DNA of 64,000 nt from Bacteroidales bacterium. Its GTDB lineage: Bacteria; Bacteroidota; Bacteroidia; Bacteroidales; VadinHA17. The translations under genes and the position numbers were made by a program. Shown piece by piece: positions 55,559 to 64,000 of this stretch. Numbering within the stretch: the first letter of the stretch is position 1; every line of letters begins with the position of its first letter. The DNA lies in assembly GCA_009877105.1 (NCBI GenBank), contig WXFD01000043.1, positions 119,602 through 183,601 on the forward strand, given 5' to 3'. A model generated the notes under the pieces. The model made no database searches, was not told where the DNA came from, and saw nothing but the letters and a program-made list of their open reading frames with translations.

Positions 55559-57280
55559 ATGCTGTTCACCATTCACGTTAACAATAGAAAGATAAAGGCC
55601 GAAAAGGGTGAAACCATATTGTCGGCCCTTAACCGCAACGGCATCATCATTCCGACCTTGTGCAGGATGAAGGAGTTTACGCCGACAGGAGCATGCAGGA
55701 TGTGTGTTGTTGAGGTAGAAGGAAAGGAAAGGCTCGTCACTGCCTGTTCACAGCCCGTTGAGGAATGGATGAGGATCAGAACCCACTCGCCCAGGGTGAT
55801 CACTGCCCGAAAGACCATCGTTGAACTGCTTCTTTCAAACCATCCAGATGATTGCCTTTACTGCGACCGGAATCTTAACTGTGAACTGCAGAATTTGTCT
55901 GAGGAACTCAATATCAGGGAAAGAAGGATTAAGGGGAAAAAGATTAAACCACGCCTCGATCAGTCAAGTCCGGCTATTGTACGGGAACTGGCAAAATGCA
56001 TATTATGCGGCAGGTGCGTCAGGGTTTGCGAGGAGGTCATTACCTGCACGTCGCTTGATTTTATCAACAGGGGAGGGCAAACCCATATAGGTACTGCGAT
56101 GGACAAGGATTTCAATTTCTCCAGCTGCATTCAGTGCGGTCAATGCGTCCTTGTCTGTCCCACGGGTGCGCTCCATGAAAAGTATAACATAACCGAGGTA
56201 CAGGAATATCTTAACAAGCATGATGTTGTGAAGGCTATTCAGTATTCTCCCTTTGTTCCCGCCGGTATCGCCGAAGAGCTGGGAATCAGGTACAACAAGG
56301 ATTTTGACAAGAACCTGAACGCAATCCTGCGTAAAATAGGTTTTGACAAGGTTTACTCGACAGGTACGGGAACGGACATCTGTATTTCTGAACTGGCTGA
56401 TCAGCTTTCGGCGAAGCTTGAGAAAAATGATGAGAGCCCGTTGTATATAACGGCCTGCCCGGCCTGGGTAAAATTCGCGGAGCAATCGATGCCGGATATT
56501 ATTCCCTGTCTTTCAACGGTTAAGTCGCCGCAGCAGATAGCAGGGGTTCTGATTAAGACCATGGTTGCCGGTCAGCTGAAAGTTCAGCCTGACAAGATTT
56601 TTTCGGTTTCGGTATCCCCCTGCATGGCAATGAAGTATGAGGCAAGGCGCGACGGAATGATGAGAAAGGGGATCAGCGACGTTGATTCAGTGCTCACTGT
56701 GCGGGAGCTTGCCAGGCTGATCAGGCTGTACGGGATTGATGTGTACAACACTGCCAGGGAACCGGCTGATGAACCGCTGGCCGGCAGAAGTTCCTCAGCC
56801 GTGCTTGCGGAATTGTCGGGAGGATTGGCAGAGGGGGTTGTCAGACTCGTTTCATATCGGTTGTCGGGTAAGGAGCCTGACAGACAATTGCTGAAAAAAA
56901 TCAGGGGTTCGGGATCATTCAGGGATTGCACGGTGAAAGCCGGGGGCACAGAGATAAGGGTTGCCGTGGTTGATGGCCTGACCGGGCTTGAAAAGCTTAC
57001 CAACGCACTCCAGGCTGGTACAAAATACAACCTGGTTGAAGTAATGGCCTGCCCGGGCGGCTGCATCCATGGAGGCGGGCTCCCCAAAATAGCATCCAGG
57101 GACGATCTGAAAAACAGGGCCAGGCTGATCTGGCAATCAGATGAAACAGAGGCAATTTCAATCCCGGAAAAATCACCTTCATTTTTAAGTCTGTGCGACA
57201 AACTTGCAAATGAGAACATGGAAATAAGTGATAAAAGGATATTTCATACTCATTTTGAAAGGAAGGATGTTCTTTTATAG
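55559..57280 (+). CDS. hydA: [FeFe] hydrogenase catalytic subunit
   Basis: A 573-residue enzyme with the architecture of CpI: an N-terminal [2Fe-2S] domain, His-Cys3 cluster (H-x3-C-x2-C-x5-C), two 4Fe-4S clusters (CILCGRCVRVC, CIQCGQCVLVC) and the H-cluster domain. All four H-cluster cysteines are present: C300, C355, C498 and C502. Three other normally conserved positions differ: A299 replaces the proton-relay Cys, S353 replaces Met and M358 replaces the Lys that contacts a cyanide ligand. L3 is canonical (EVMACPGGCIHGGG). It should produce or oxidise H2 with HydBC, but these changes suggest a distinct subgroup (possibly Group B) with altered bias. Confidence 0.93.
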   Translation: MLFTIHVNNRKIKAEKGETILSALNRNGIIIPTLCRMKEFTPTGACRMCVVEVEGKERLVTACSQPVEEWMRIRTHSPRVITARKTIVELLLSNHPDDCLYCDRNLNCELQNLSEELNIRERRIKGKKIKPRLDQSSPAIVRELAKCILCGRCVRVCEEVITCTSLDFINRGGQTHIGTAMDKDFNFSSCIQCGQCVLVCPTGALHEKYNITEVQEYLNKHDVVKAIQYSPFVPAGIAEELGIRYNKDFDKNLNAILRKIGFDKVYSTGTGTDICISELADQLSAKLEKNDESPLYITACPAWVKFAEQSMPDIIPCLSTVKSPQQIAGVLIKTMVAGQLKVQPDKIFSVSVSPCMAMKYEARRDGMMRKGISDVDSVLTVRELARLIRLYGIDVYNTAREPADEPLAGRSSSAVLAELSGGLAEGVVRLVSYRLSGKEPDRQLLKKIRGSGSFRDCTVKAGGTEIRVAVVDGLTGLEKLTNALQAGTKYNLVEVMACPGGCIHGGGLPKIASRDDLKNRARLIWQSDETEAISIPEKSPSFLSLCDKLANENMEISDKRIFHTHFERKDVLL

Positions 57281-57381
57281 TAACCGAAAGTTGCAAAAGA
57301 GATGAAAAATTGTGTCATGATATCCAAACCATTGTACCTTTGCACCGGATATCCGTCAGTTGAATCCTTTAATACCAGATA

Positions 57382-59340
57382 ATGCTTGTCTATACCATAA
57401 AGGAACTGTGCCGGACCTGCTACACCTGTGTGCGGGAGTGTCCTGCCAAGGCTATACGCATTGTCGGGGGGCAGGCGGAAGTTATTGATGACAGGTGCAT
57501 CGTTTGCGGTAACTGCACAAAGGTATGCAGCCAGGGAGCAAAGGTTTTCCTGAAAACGACCGACAGGGTTATCCGCCTCCTCGAAAAAGAATCGAAGGTT
57601 GCAGCCATTGTGGCTCCGAGCTTCCCAGCCGAGTTTCCTGATTATGACTATAAGGTACTTATCGGGATGATCAGGGCCATTGGATTTGAACTGGTACTTG
57701 AGGTATCTTTCGGTGCCGATCTTGTTGCTGACAGGTACAGGCAGCTGGTGGAACAGGATTCAGGATACTTCATTACCTCTGACTGTCCTTCGATCGTTAA
57801 TTATGTCAGGCATTATCATCCCGATCTTGTTGATAACCTCGCCCCGGTGGTATCGCCCATGGTTGCAATGGGCAGGGTGGTCCGTTCAAAATACGGGGAT
57901 GACACAAAGATTGTTTTCATCGGTCCCTGTGTAGCAAAAAAAGCCGAAAGTTCCGAGATTGATGAAGCAATCACATTCATTGAACTGAGGGAACTTTTCA
58001 GTCAGTACGGTATAGGGGCGGAGATGACGGAGCCCTCGGAATTTGATCCTCCGGCCGGCGGGCGGGGGGCAATATTTCCGGTCACCAGGGGATTGCTTCA
58101 GACCGCCAACATAAATGATGATTCAATTACCGGGAATATTATTGCTGCCGAGGGAAGAACCGATTTCCAGGGGGCTCTCAAGGAATATGAGGCAGGGCTG
58201 ATATGCAACCAGCATATGGAACTTCTTTGCTGCGAGGGATGCATAATGGGCCCCGGGTTGTCAAAAAACGGAAAACAGTATAACAGGCGCTCGCTTGTAA
58301 GCAGCTATGCCAACAGGAAGATGAATGATCTTGACCATGAGGCGTGGAAGCATTATTTCGATCTTTACTCATCACTCGATCTCAGCGTCAGGTATAAGCC
58401 CGAGGAAAACATCATCGTTATGCCCGATGAGTCTGAAATAGAAGAGGTACTCGTTTCGATGGGGAAAACAACCATTAAGGACCAGCTTGACTGCGGAGCC
58501 TGCGGCTATGAGAGTTGTGTCGAACACGCCATTGCGATAAAAAGAGGGCTTGCCGAGGTTGAAATGTGCCTTCCGTACACTATTGAGAAGCTGCATAACT
58601 CCGTTAAGGAGCTTGCCCTTTCGAATGAGAAGCTCACTTCCATGAGGCAGGCGCTGAAACAATCGGAAAAACTGGCTCACATGGGTCAGCTTTCAGCAGG
58701 GATTGCCCATGAACTCAATAATCCCCTGGGGGTTGTAATGATGTACAGCAACATTCTCCTTGAAGAATGCGCACCCGACGACCCTGTCAGGGACGACCTG
58801 AAGCTTATTGTTGAGCAGGCAGGAAGATGTAAAAGCATAGTCAGCGGCCTTCTGAATTTTGCACGAAAGAACCAGGTTAACCATCAGCGTGTTAATATAA
58901 GGGACCTGGTTGAGCACAGCCTCGAGAGCCTGATTGTTCCCGAAAATGTCAGGATTGAGGTCGCTGACATGACAACAAGCCCCGAGGCCATGCTTGATCC
59001 TGAGCAGATGACGCAGGTTCTTACCAATCTTGTTAAGAATGCGTTTGAAGCCATGAAGGAAGGCGGCTCGGTACAGATTATCCTGGAAGACACCCTGAGC
59101 GATGTTTCTTTTACAGTAAAGGATACCGGCACGGGGATAAAGGAAGATGACAAGGCAAAGATCTTTGAACCTTTCTTCACAACCAAGGGTATTGGCTGGG
59201 GAACCGGCCTGGGACTTGCTACCGCCTACGGGATAGTAAAAATGCACAAGGGGCAGATCTCCGTCGATTCCAACACTGATCCTTCAAAGGGCCCTACCGG
59301 TACAAAATTCAGGATAGTAATGCCCAGGGGGAAGGAATGA
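57382..59340 (+). CDS. Sensory [FeFe]-hydrogenase-like histidine kinase (HydS-type)
   Basis: A 652-residue fusion of two N-terminal 4Fe-4S motifs, an H-cluster-type domain (about 75-340), an Fe-S motif (C371, C374, C379, C396), a coiled coil (about 400-430), a HisKA domain with H443 in [11 protein letters not shown] and an HATPase domain ([27 protein letters not shown]). H-cluster positions are complete: C135 in T-S-D-C-P, C183 and K186 in [10 protein letters not shown]283 and C287 in CCEGC; only the proton-relay Cys is replaced, by Asp. This is the kinase-linked type of sensory hydrogenase. It lies 101 bp after hydA and 62 bp before a receiver gene, which is its probable target. Confidence 0.93.
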   Translation: MLVYTIKELCRTCYTCVRECPAKAIRIVGGQAEVIDDRCIVCGNCTKVCSQGAKVFLKTTDRVIRLLEKESKVAAIVAPSFPAEFPDYDYKVLIGMIRAIGFELVLEVSFGADLVADRYRQLVEQDSGYFITSDCPSIVNYVRHYHPDLVDNLAPVVSPMVAMGRVVRSKYGDDTKIVFIGPCVAKKAESSEIDEAITFIELRELFSQYGIGAEMTEPSEFDPPAGGRGAIFPVTRGLLQTANINDDSITGNIIAAEGRTDFQGALKEYEAGLICNQHMELLCCEGCIMGPGLSKNGKQYNRRSLVSSYANRKMNDLDHEAWKHYFDLYSSLDLSVRYKPEENIIVMPDESEIEEVLVSMGKTTIKDQLDCGACGYESCVEHAIAIKRGLAEVEMCLPYTIEKLHNSVKELALSNEKLTSMRQALKQSEKLAHMGQLSAGIAHELNNPLGVVMMYSNILLEECAPDDPVRDDLKLIVEQAGRCKSIVSGLLNFARKNQVNHQRVNIRDLVEHSLESLIVPENVRIEVADMTTSPEAMLDPEQMTQVLTNLVKNAFEAMKEGGSVQIILEDTLSDVSFTVKDTGTGIKEDDKAKIFEPFFTTKGIGWGTGLGLATAYGIVKMHKGQISVDSNTDPSKGPTGTKFRIVMPRGKE

Positions 59341-59402
59341 GACGATTTGCCGTTTTTGGCATGGGATAATTGAACAGACGGTTTTATGACGAAATTATTC
59401 GG

Positions 59403-59801
59403 ATGATGAAGAAAAGCGACTTTACAATACTTGTGGCTGATGATGATCCTGATTACCTGTTTCAGACCATTTCAAACCTGGGAAAGGCAGGATATAAAAC
59501 CATTGCGGCAGAAAGTCAGTCCGAGGCTGAGGCAATTATAGCCCGTTTCAAACCCAGCCTTGCCATATTCGATCTTATGATGGAAAACGACGACAGCGGC
59601 TTTATCCTATGTTACAGGTTAAAGAAGAAATATCCCGATGTGCCGGTTATCCTGGCAACAGCCGTGGCCCATGAGACGGGCATTTCCTTCAGCCTTGACT
59701 CGGAACACGACAGGATGTGGATAAGGGCCGACAGGTATCTTGAAAAAGGAATACGTTCCGATCAGCTCGATCAGGAGATAATGCGACTGTTAAAAATATG
59801 A
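59403..59801 (+). CDS. Single-domain response regulator
   Basis: About 132 residues when started at the ATG at 59403; a TTG at 59370 would add eleven residues of non-homologous sequence. It is a receiver domain: acidic pocket ADDDPD, phospho-acceptor Asp in AIFDLMMEND, Thr-region LATAVAH and Lys in YLEKGI. No output domain is attached. It lies between the hydrogenase-linked kinase and the receiver-kinase gene (1-bp gap), so it may relay phosphate between them. Confidence 0.88.
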   Translation: MMKKSDFTILVADDDPDYLFQTISNLGKAGYKTIAAESQSEAEAIIARFKPSLAIFDLMMENDDSGFILCYRLKKKYPDVPVILATAVAHETGISFSLDSEHDRMWIRADRYLEKGIRSDQLDQEIMRLLKI

Positions 59802-59802
59802 T

Positions 59803-60939
59803 ATGGCTGTCTTAAAGGTACTGGTCATCGATGATGAGCCCGGGATCCGTTCGGGTGTTACCAGGATACTGGGTAACTTCCATGTGAATTACCCGTTCAT
59901 GGATGAGGATTATACATTTGAAGTGATGGAAGCGGCAACCGGCGAGGAAGGGATCAGTATGATTGAACAGCAGAATCCCGACATACTTCTCCTTGACAAT
60001 AAACTGCCGGGCATCCAGGGAGTTGAGGTACTGGAATATATACGGAACAGGAAATTTGACACGGTAGTGGCGATGATCACCTCATACGCATCTCTTGACG
60101 TGGCACTAAAGGCCCATAAGTTCGGGGCAACTGATTTTATTCCCAAGCCGTTTACACCCCAGGAACTGAAATCAAGCATTGAAAACATCACCAAGCAGCA
60201 GTATCTTAAAAGGATCACCCACCGGATGAATCAGGAGGGCAAAAAGATAAGGTACCAGTTCCTTTCGGTTTTGTCGCATGAACTGAAGGCCCCCCTCAAT
60301 GCGGTTGAAGGCTATCTGAGGATGATGCAGGAAAAGCAGATGGGTGAGAACATCCGCGACTATGACAACGTTGTTGAACGTTCGCTTCAGAGAATACAGG
60401 GAATGAGGAACCTGATATTGGATCTTCTCGATTTTACAAAGATCAGGCTCGAAAGGAAAGACGAAAAGATAGAAGCGGTCAATCTTGCCGACATCGCTTC
60501 CGGCGCAATCGTTACCGTTCAGCCATATGCCATACAGATGGAAGTTAACATTAAGCTCGATGTGAAATCCGATGCGGTGATCATGGCCGATCCGACCGAT
60601 ATGGACATTATATTCAACAACCTGGTCTCAAATTCAGTTAAATACAATAAGCCGGGCGGAGAGGCTGAAATTGTAATTAACGGGGATGAAAGCAATGTGG
60701 TTGTGTATTTCTCCGATACCGGCATAGGAATCACGGAGTCGGACAGGGAAAACCTGTTTACCGAATTCGTAAGGATCAGGAACGAAAGAACCAGGAATAT
60801 TTCCGGGAGCGGACTCGGGCTTTCAATAGTCAAAAAGGTAGTAGAACTTTATAATGGTACAATCTCTGTAGAAAGCACGCCGGACAAGGGGACCACCTTC
60901 ATTGTCAGGCTGCCAAAAAAACCACAGAATAATTCATGA
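59803..60939 (+). CDS. Hybrid receiver-histidine kinase
   Basis: A 378-residue cytoplasmic protein with an N-terminal receiver domain (D65 in LLLDNKLPG, K115 in PKPFTP) followed by HisKA (H159 in VLSHELKAPLN) and HATPase (NNLVSNSVKYNKPGG, FSDTGIGI, SGLGLSIVKK). It lacks membrane segments and an added sensor domain, so its input should be phosphorylation of the receiver by the upstream kinase or interaction with the single-domain regulator. It overlaps rex by 4 bp (ATGA). The final output of this relay is not obvious, since no DNA-binding response regulator is present. Confidence 0.9.
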   Translation: MAVLKVLVIDDEPGIRSGVTRILGNFHVNYPFMDEDYTFEVMEAATGEEGISMIEQQNPDILLLDNKLPGIQGVEVLEYIRNRKFDTVVAMITSYASLDVALKAHKFGATDFIPKPFTPQELKSSIENITKQQYLKRITHRMNQEGKKIRYQFLSVLSHELKAPLNAVEGYLRMMQEKQMGENIRDYDNVVERSLQRIQGMRNLILDLLDFTKIRLERKDEKIEAVNLADIASGAIVTVQPYAIQMEVNIKLDVKSDAVIMADPTDMDIIFNNLVSNSVKYNKPGGEAEIVINGDESNVVVYFSDTGIGITESDRENLFTEFVRIRNERTRNISGSGLGLSIVKKVVELYNGTISVESTPDKGTTFIVRLPKKPQNNS

Positions 60940-61571
60940 CAAATATGAAAACATTACCCGCAAAAACAGTTGAGAGGTTGAGTGAATACAGAAGAACCCT
61001 CATGGAATGCCTTAAGGAAAACAAGAATTACATCTTTTCCCATAATCTTGCTGCCAGGCTTCACATTACAGCCGTTCAGGTAAGGCGCGATCTGATGCTG
61101 ATAGGCTATACGAGTGTTTTGAGAAAAGGATACGACGTTAAGGTCCTGATAGAAACAATCAGCAGGATAATTGATTCCGAACAGGGTATGAATGTGGCAA
61201 TTATAGGGATTGGTAATCTTGGGAGGGCTCTTGCAGCCTATTTCAAGGGTAAGCGATCGAAACTAAACCTTATCGCTTCATTCGACAATGATCCCCAGAA
61301 GATCAACAAGGTAATCTCGGGCGTAAAATGCTATCCCTACCACGACCTGGAAAAGACCATAAAAGAACTTGACATTGAAGTTGCAATTCTTACGGTACCT
61401 GCCGATTTTGCCAGGGAGATTGCCGAAGAAACGGTAAGATATGGAATAAAAGGCATCCTTAATTTTACAACTGTACCCCTGAATGTGCCGTCGGGAGTCT
61501 ATCTTGAAGAATATGATATGATTACCTCAATTGAAAAAGTGGCATATTTTGTAAAGGAAAACAAACTTTAA
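60936..61571 (+). CDS. rex: Redox-sensing transcriptional repressor Rex
   Basis: A 211-residue Rex, normal length. The N-terminal winged-helix domain (about 10-85) has the characteristic NLAARLHITAVQVRRDLMLIG, and the C-terminal Rossmann domain (about 88-205) has AIIGIGNLGRAL for NADH/NAD binding, ending with a swapped helix VAYFVKENKL. Rex releases its operators when the NADH/NAD ratio rises. The start overlaps the preceding kinase stop (ATGA). A perfect Rex-type palindrome lies in front of hydC, about 7.9 kb upstream at the head of the same gene series, so it probably controls the operon and itself. Confidence 0.95.
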   Translation: MTNMKTLPAKTVERLSEYRRTLMECLKENKNYIFSHNLAARLHITAVQVRRDLMLIGYTSVLRKGYDVKVLIETISRIIDSEQGMNVAIIGIGNLGRALAAYFKGKRSKLNLIASFDNDPQKINKVISGVKCYPYHDLEKTIKELDIEVAILTVPADFAREIAEETVRYGIKGILNFTTVPLNVPSGVYLEEYDMITSIEKVAYFVKENKL

Positions 61572-61587
61572 TCGTGCCGGCCGGTTG

Positions 61588-62511
61588 ATGAGAATTTTTA
61601 AGAGTTTCGAAGAGGCGGCGGGCATACCGAATCCGGTCGTTACAACCGGATCATTTGACGGAGTCCATATCGGGCATAAGACGATAATTAACCGGCTGAA
61701 AATGCTTGCAGAAAAGTATCACGGGGAATCTGTGCTTATTACTTTTTATCCTCATCCGAGGAAAGTGCTGTATCCCGACACGACTGGAAAAGATCTCAGG
61801 CTGATCAGTTCGCAGGAGGAAAAGCTTGAACTTTTAAGGAAGGCAGGTCTCGACAACCTGATAATCAAGGAATTTACCAGGGATTTTTCAAGGATAACGA
61901 GCGAGCAGTTTGTCCGTGATTATCTCAGGGGCATCCTGGGAGCAAAAGTAATTGTGGCCGGATTCAATCATCATTTCGGATTTAATCAGGAGGGGGATTA
62001 TAAACAGCTTTGGGGAATGAGAGAAAAATATGGATTTGAAGCCGAGGAAATCCCGGAACAGGAGGTGGAGCATGAAGCCGTCAGTTCTACCAAGATCAGG
62101 CAGGCAATAAAGGAAGGCTACATTCAGAAGGCCAATGCATATCTCGACCATTACTACATTGTAATGGGCCGGCCGGTAGAATTTCATCCAGACAACCCGG
62201 CCCTGCCGGTTCAAATGTACAGGATCCCCCTTACCGAGGAAAACAAGCTGCTGCCGGCGAAAGGAATTTATGCCGTTTCATTTGAGTCGGACTGCGGTTC
62301 TTCGAGGGGAATGGTGATAATTGACGGCCCCGGGAATGAACCGTCAGAAGTGATTCTATATCTTTTCAATGACGGACTTCGTCCTGAAGGCAGGAGCTCT
62401 ACCATAAGCTTTCACAAAAAGATTCACGGGGCTGTTGATATTAACGACCCCAAGACTTCAGCACCAAGAATAAAGGCAGCCATGGAAGAGATCAGCGAGC
62501 TTATTTACTGA
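61588..62511 (+). CDS. ribF: Bifunctional riboflavin kinase / FMN adenylyltransferase
   Basis: A 307-residue RibF started at the ATG at 61588 (a TTG immediately precedes it). The N-terminal adenylyltransferase domain shows TTGSFDGVHIGHKTII, FYPHPRKVL, GFNHHFGFNQEGD and SSTKIRQAI; the C-terminal kinase domain is shorter and more diverged (MGRPVEFHPD, PAKGIYAV, SFHKKIHG) than usual, with the classic TAN/PTAN region not obvious. It makes FMN and FAD from riboflavin. The position 16 bp after rex and 63 bp before hydG suggests flavin supply for HydB under the same control. Confidence 0.9.
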   Translation: MRIFKSFEEAAGIPNPVVTTGSFDGVHIGHKTIINRLKMLAEKYHGESVLITFYPHPRKVLYPDTTGKDLRLISSQEEKLELLRKAGLDNLIIKEFTRDFSRITSEQFVRDYLRGILGAKVIVAGFNHHFGFNQEGDYKQLWGMREKYGFEAEEIPEQEVEHEAVSSTKIRQAIKEGYIQKANAYLDHYYIVMGRPVEFHPDNPALPVQMYRIPLTEENKLLPAKGIYAVSFESDCGSSRGMVIIDGPGNEPSEVILYLFNDGLRPEGRSSTISFHKKIHGAVDINDPKTSAPRIKAAMEEISELIY

Positions 62512-62574
62512 TCCCATCATTTGTCTTCCTTGTTTTGAATGAGTAATTTTGCGGGATAAAATTAAAGAAGAGAA

Positions 62575-63999
62575 ATGCGTTTTTCACCAGAGAAATTAAG
62601 TATACCTGATCAGAGGATGAAACCATTCATCGATCCGGATGAGATCTGGAACCTGATCAACAATGTGCGGCCCGATAAAACCAGGGTAAGGGAAGTAATT
62701 GCCAAGTCACTTGACAAACACCGCCTGACGCTTGAAGAAACCGCGGTGCTTGTCAATTCAGTAGGAACGGATTTATTTGACGAGATCAGGGAGGGTGCGC
62801 GGACTCTCAAGGAAAAGGTTTACGGGAACAGGATAGTGTTGTTCGCCCCTCTTTATGTCGGAAATAAATGCACCAATAACTGCCAGTATTGCGGTTTCAG
62901 GGTATCAAACAAGGATGCTGTAAGGAAGACGCTGACAGACAGTGAAATAATAAAAGAGGTCGAGGCCCTTGAGGATAACGGCCAGAAAAGGCTGATCCTT
63001 GTTTACGGAGAACATCCGGAATATTCTGCCGAGTTCATAGCTCACACGGTCAGGTTAGTGTATAATGTCAAGAAGGGTCATGGTGAGATAAGGAGGGTAA
63101 ACATCAATGCCGCGCCATTTGATATTGAAGGTTTCAGGAAAGTAGGCGAGGCAGGGATAGGTACCTATCAGATCTTTCAGGAGACCTATCATCCCGAGGC
63201 GTACAAATGGTATCATCCCGGCGGGAGGAAGAAGGATTACGAATGGAGGCTTACGGCGCTCGACAGGGCGCAGGAGGCAGGTATTGACGATGTCGGGATT
63301 GGAGCACTGTTCGGGCTTTACGACTGGCGATTCGAAGTTCTGAGCCTTGTCCGCCATACAAATCATCTTGAGGCATGTTACAATGTTGGTCCGCACACAA
63401 TCTCCTTTCCCCGGATAAAGGATGCACTAAGCCTGAATATCAGCAACAAATATGAAACCAGCGATGAGGAATTCAAGAAGCTGGTGCCCATCCTCAGGCT
63501 TGCAGTTCCCTACACGGGAATGATCCTTACTGCCAGGGAGGCACCGGATGTTAGAAGGGAAGTAATGCAGTATGGTGTGTCGCAGATTGACGGAGGTACA
63601 AAACTTGAACTGGGATCCTACTCCGAATCAAAGAATGAAGAGCAGAACCTGAACAGGGAGCAGTTCAGGATCAATGATCCCCGGTCGCTGGCAGACGTGA
63701 TTGATGAGCTGCTCGACCATGGTTACCTGCCATCCTTCTGTACTTCATGCTACCGGATGGGACGAACTGGCGAGCATTTTATGGAGTTTTCGGTCCCCGG
63801 CTTCATTAAACGGTTTTGTACCCCCAATGCAATCCTGACACTGTCCGAATATCTTTGCGATTATGCCACGGAGGATGTAGCCACCAAAGGATGGGATGTT
63901 ATTGAGAAGAATCTTCAGACCCTTGAAAAGGGCGTTGCTGCCAGCACCAGGGACAAAATTGAAAAAATAAAGAAGGGCGAAAGGGACCTGTATTTTTAG
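62575..63999 (+). CDS. hydG: [FeFe] hydrogenase H-cluster radical SAM maturase HydG
   Basis: A complete 474-residue HydG. The radical SAM cluster motif CX3CX2C is C99-TNN-C103-QY-C106. The C-terminal auxiliary cluster motif CX2CX22C is present (CTSC ... RFC) with exactly 22 intervening residues. HydG splits tyrosine to make the CO and CN- ligands of the H-cluster in an Fe(CO)2(CN) synthon. TYHPEAYKWYHPGG and GIGALFGLYDWRFEVL are further family signatures. HydE and HydF are not in this window and may follow just downstream. Its presence in the operon shows that at least one H-cluster protein here is matured. Confidence 0.96.
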   Translation: MRFSPEKLSIPDQRMKPFIDPDEIWNLINNVRPDKTRVREVIAKSLDKHRLTLEETAVLVNSVGTDLFDEIREGARTLKEKVYGNRIVLFAPLYVGNKCTNNCQYCGFRVSNKDAVRKTLTDSEIIKEVEALEDNGQKRLILVYGEHPEYSAEFIAHTVRLVYNVKKGHGEIRRVNINAAPFDIEGFRKVGEAGIGTYQIFQETYHPEAYKWYHPGGRKKDYEWRLTALDRAQEAGIDDVGIGALFGLYDWRFEVLSLVRHTNHLEACYNVGPHTISFPRIKDALSLNISNKYETSDEEFKKLVPILRLAVPYTGMILTAREAPDVRREVMQYGVSQIDGGTKLELGSYSESKNEEQNLNREQFRINDPRSLADVIDELLDHGYLPSFCTSCYRMGRTGEHFMEFSVPGFIKRFCTPNAILTLSEYLCDYATEDVATKGWDVIEKNLQTLEKGVAASTRDKIEKIKKGERDLYF

Positions 64000-64000
64000 G

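Noticed and set aside
1..64000. CRISPR arrays, tRNA or rRNA genes, insertion sequences
   Set aside because: No spaced direct repeats, cloverleaf-like segments or transposase motifs were seen by reading; a covariance-model scan could still find a missed RNA.

Overview
The window comes from the chromosome of an anaerobic Bacteroidota bacterium, probably Bacteroidales-like. The evidence is an rpoB-rpoC-DUF3467 order, an S46 dipeptidyl-peptidase, a 7TM-DISM histidine kinase, many Sec, Tat and lipoprotein signals ahead of periplasmic enzymes, TAnnTTTG-type promoter elements with few clear Shine-Dalgarno sites, and oxygen-sensitive enzymes ([FeFe] hydrogenase, HydG, 2-hydroxyacyl-CoA-dehydratase-type activases). 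No tRNA, rRNA, CRISPR array or transposase was seen.

Layout. 1-6.4 kb: the 3' part of rpoB, complete rpoC and a DUF3467 gene, closed by a terminator. 6.8-9.7 kb: a + strand run of DUF2520 oxidoreductase, KdsC-like phosphatase, UbiA prenyltransferase and Maf. 9.9-14.5 kb: a DPP11-type S46 peptidase, a coiled-coil secreted protein and PdxB. 14.5-24.4 kb (all minus): a 1413-aa double activase/dehydratase-like protein, a ferredoxin-type protein, a 7TM-DISM histidine kinase and an M3 peptidase. 24.4-25.5 kb is a gene-free stretch with palindromes. 25.5-29.2 kb: NfeD-SPFH pair, cytidylate-kinase-like protein, malic enzyme. 29.4-38.9 kb: a sugar block (ROK protein, MFS permease, Gfo/Idh oxidoreductase, HEAT plus double DUF1080 protein, GH29 fucosidase) and a SagB-like nitroreductase. 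39.2-48.4 kb: ProC, SpmAB-like protein, GntP permease with glycerate 2-kinase, beta-CASP nuclease, YgjP-like peptidase, phosphoesterase and Nudix protein.

48.4-64 kb is the most coherent system: an H2/redox module in two divergent arms. The minus arm encodes a 2Fe-2S thioredoxin-like protein, a [FeFe]-hydrogenase-like PAS sensor and a SpoIIE-type phosphatase. The plus arm encodes HydC, HydB and HydA of a trimeric NAD(P)H-linked [FeFe] hydrogenase, then a second hydrogenase-like sensor fused to a histidine kinase, a receiver, a receiver-kinase, Rex, RibF and HydG. A palindrome of Rex-operator form (TTGTTA-N6-TAACAA) lies beside a TATATTTG promoter element in front of hydC. The inferred logic is that Rex reads NADH/NAD, the two sensor hydrogenases read H2 or redox state through kinase and phosphatase outputs, RibF supplies flavin for HydB, and HydG builds the H-cluster.

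A second notable feature is a dispersed element of about 110 bp, present three times and nearly identical. Each copy ends on the ATGAAA start of a gene (DUF2520 protein, ferredoxin protein, ProC), so it supplies the whole 5' region of three unlinked genes.
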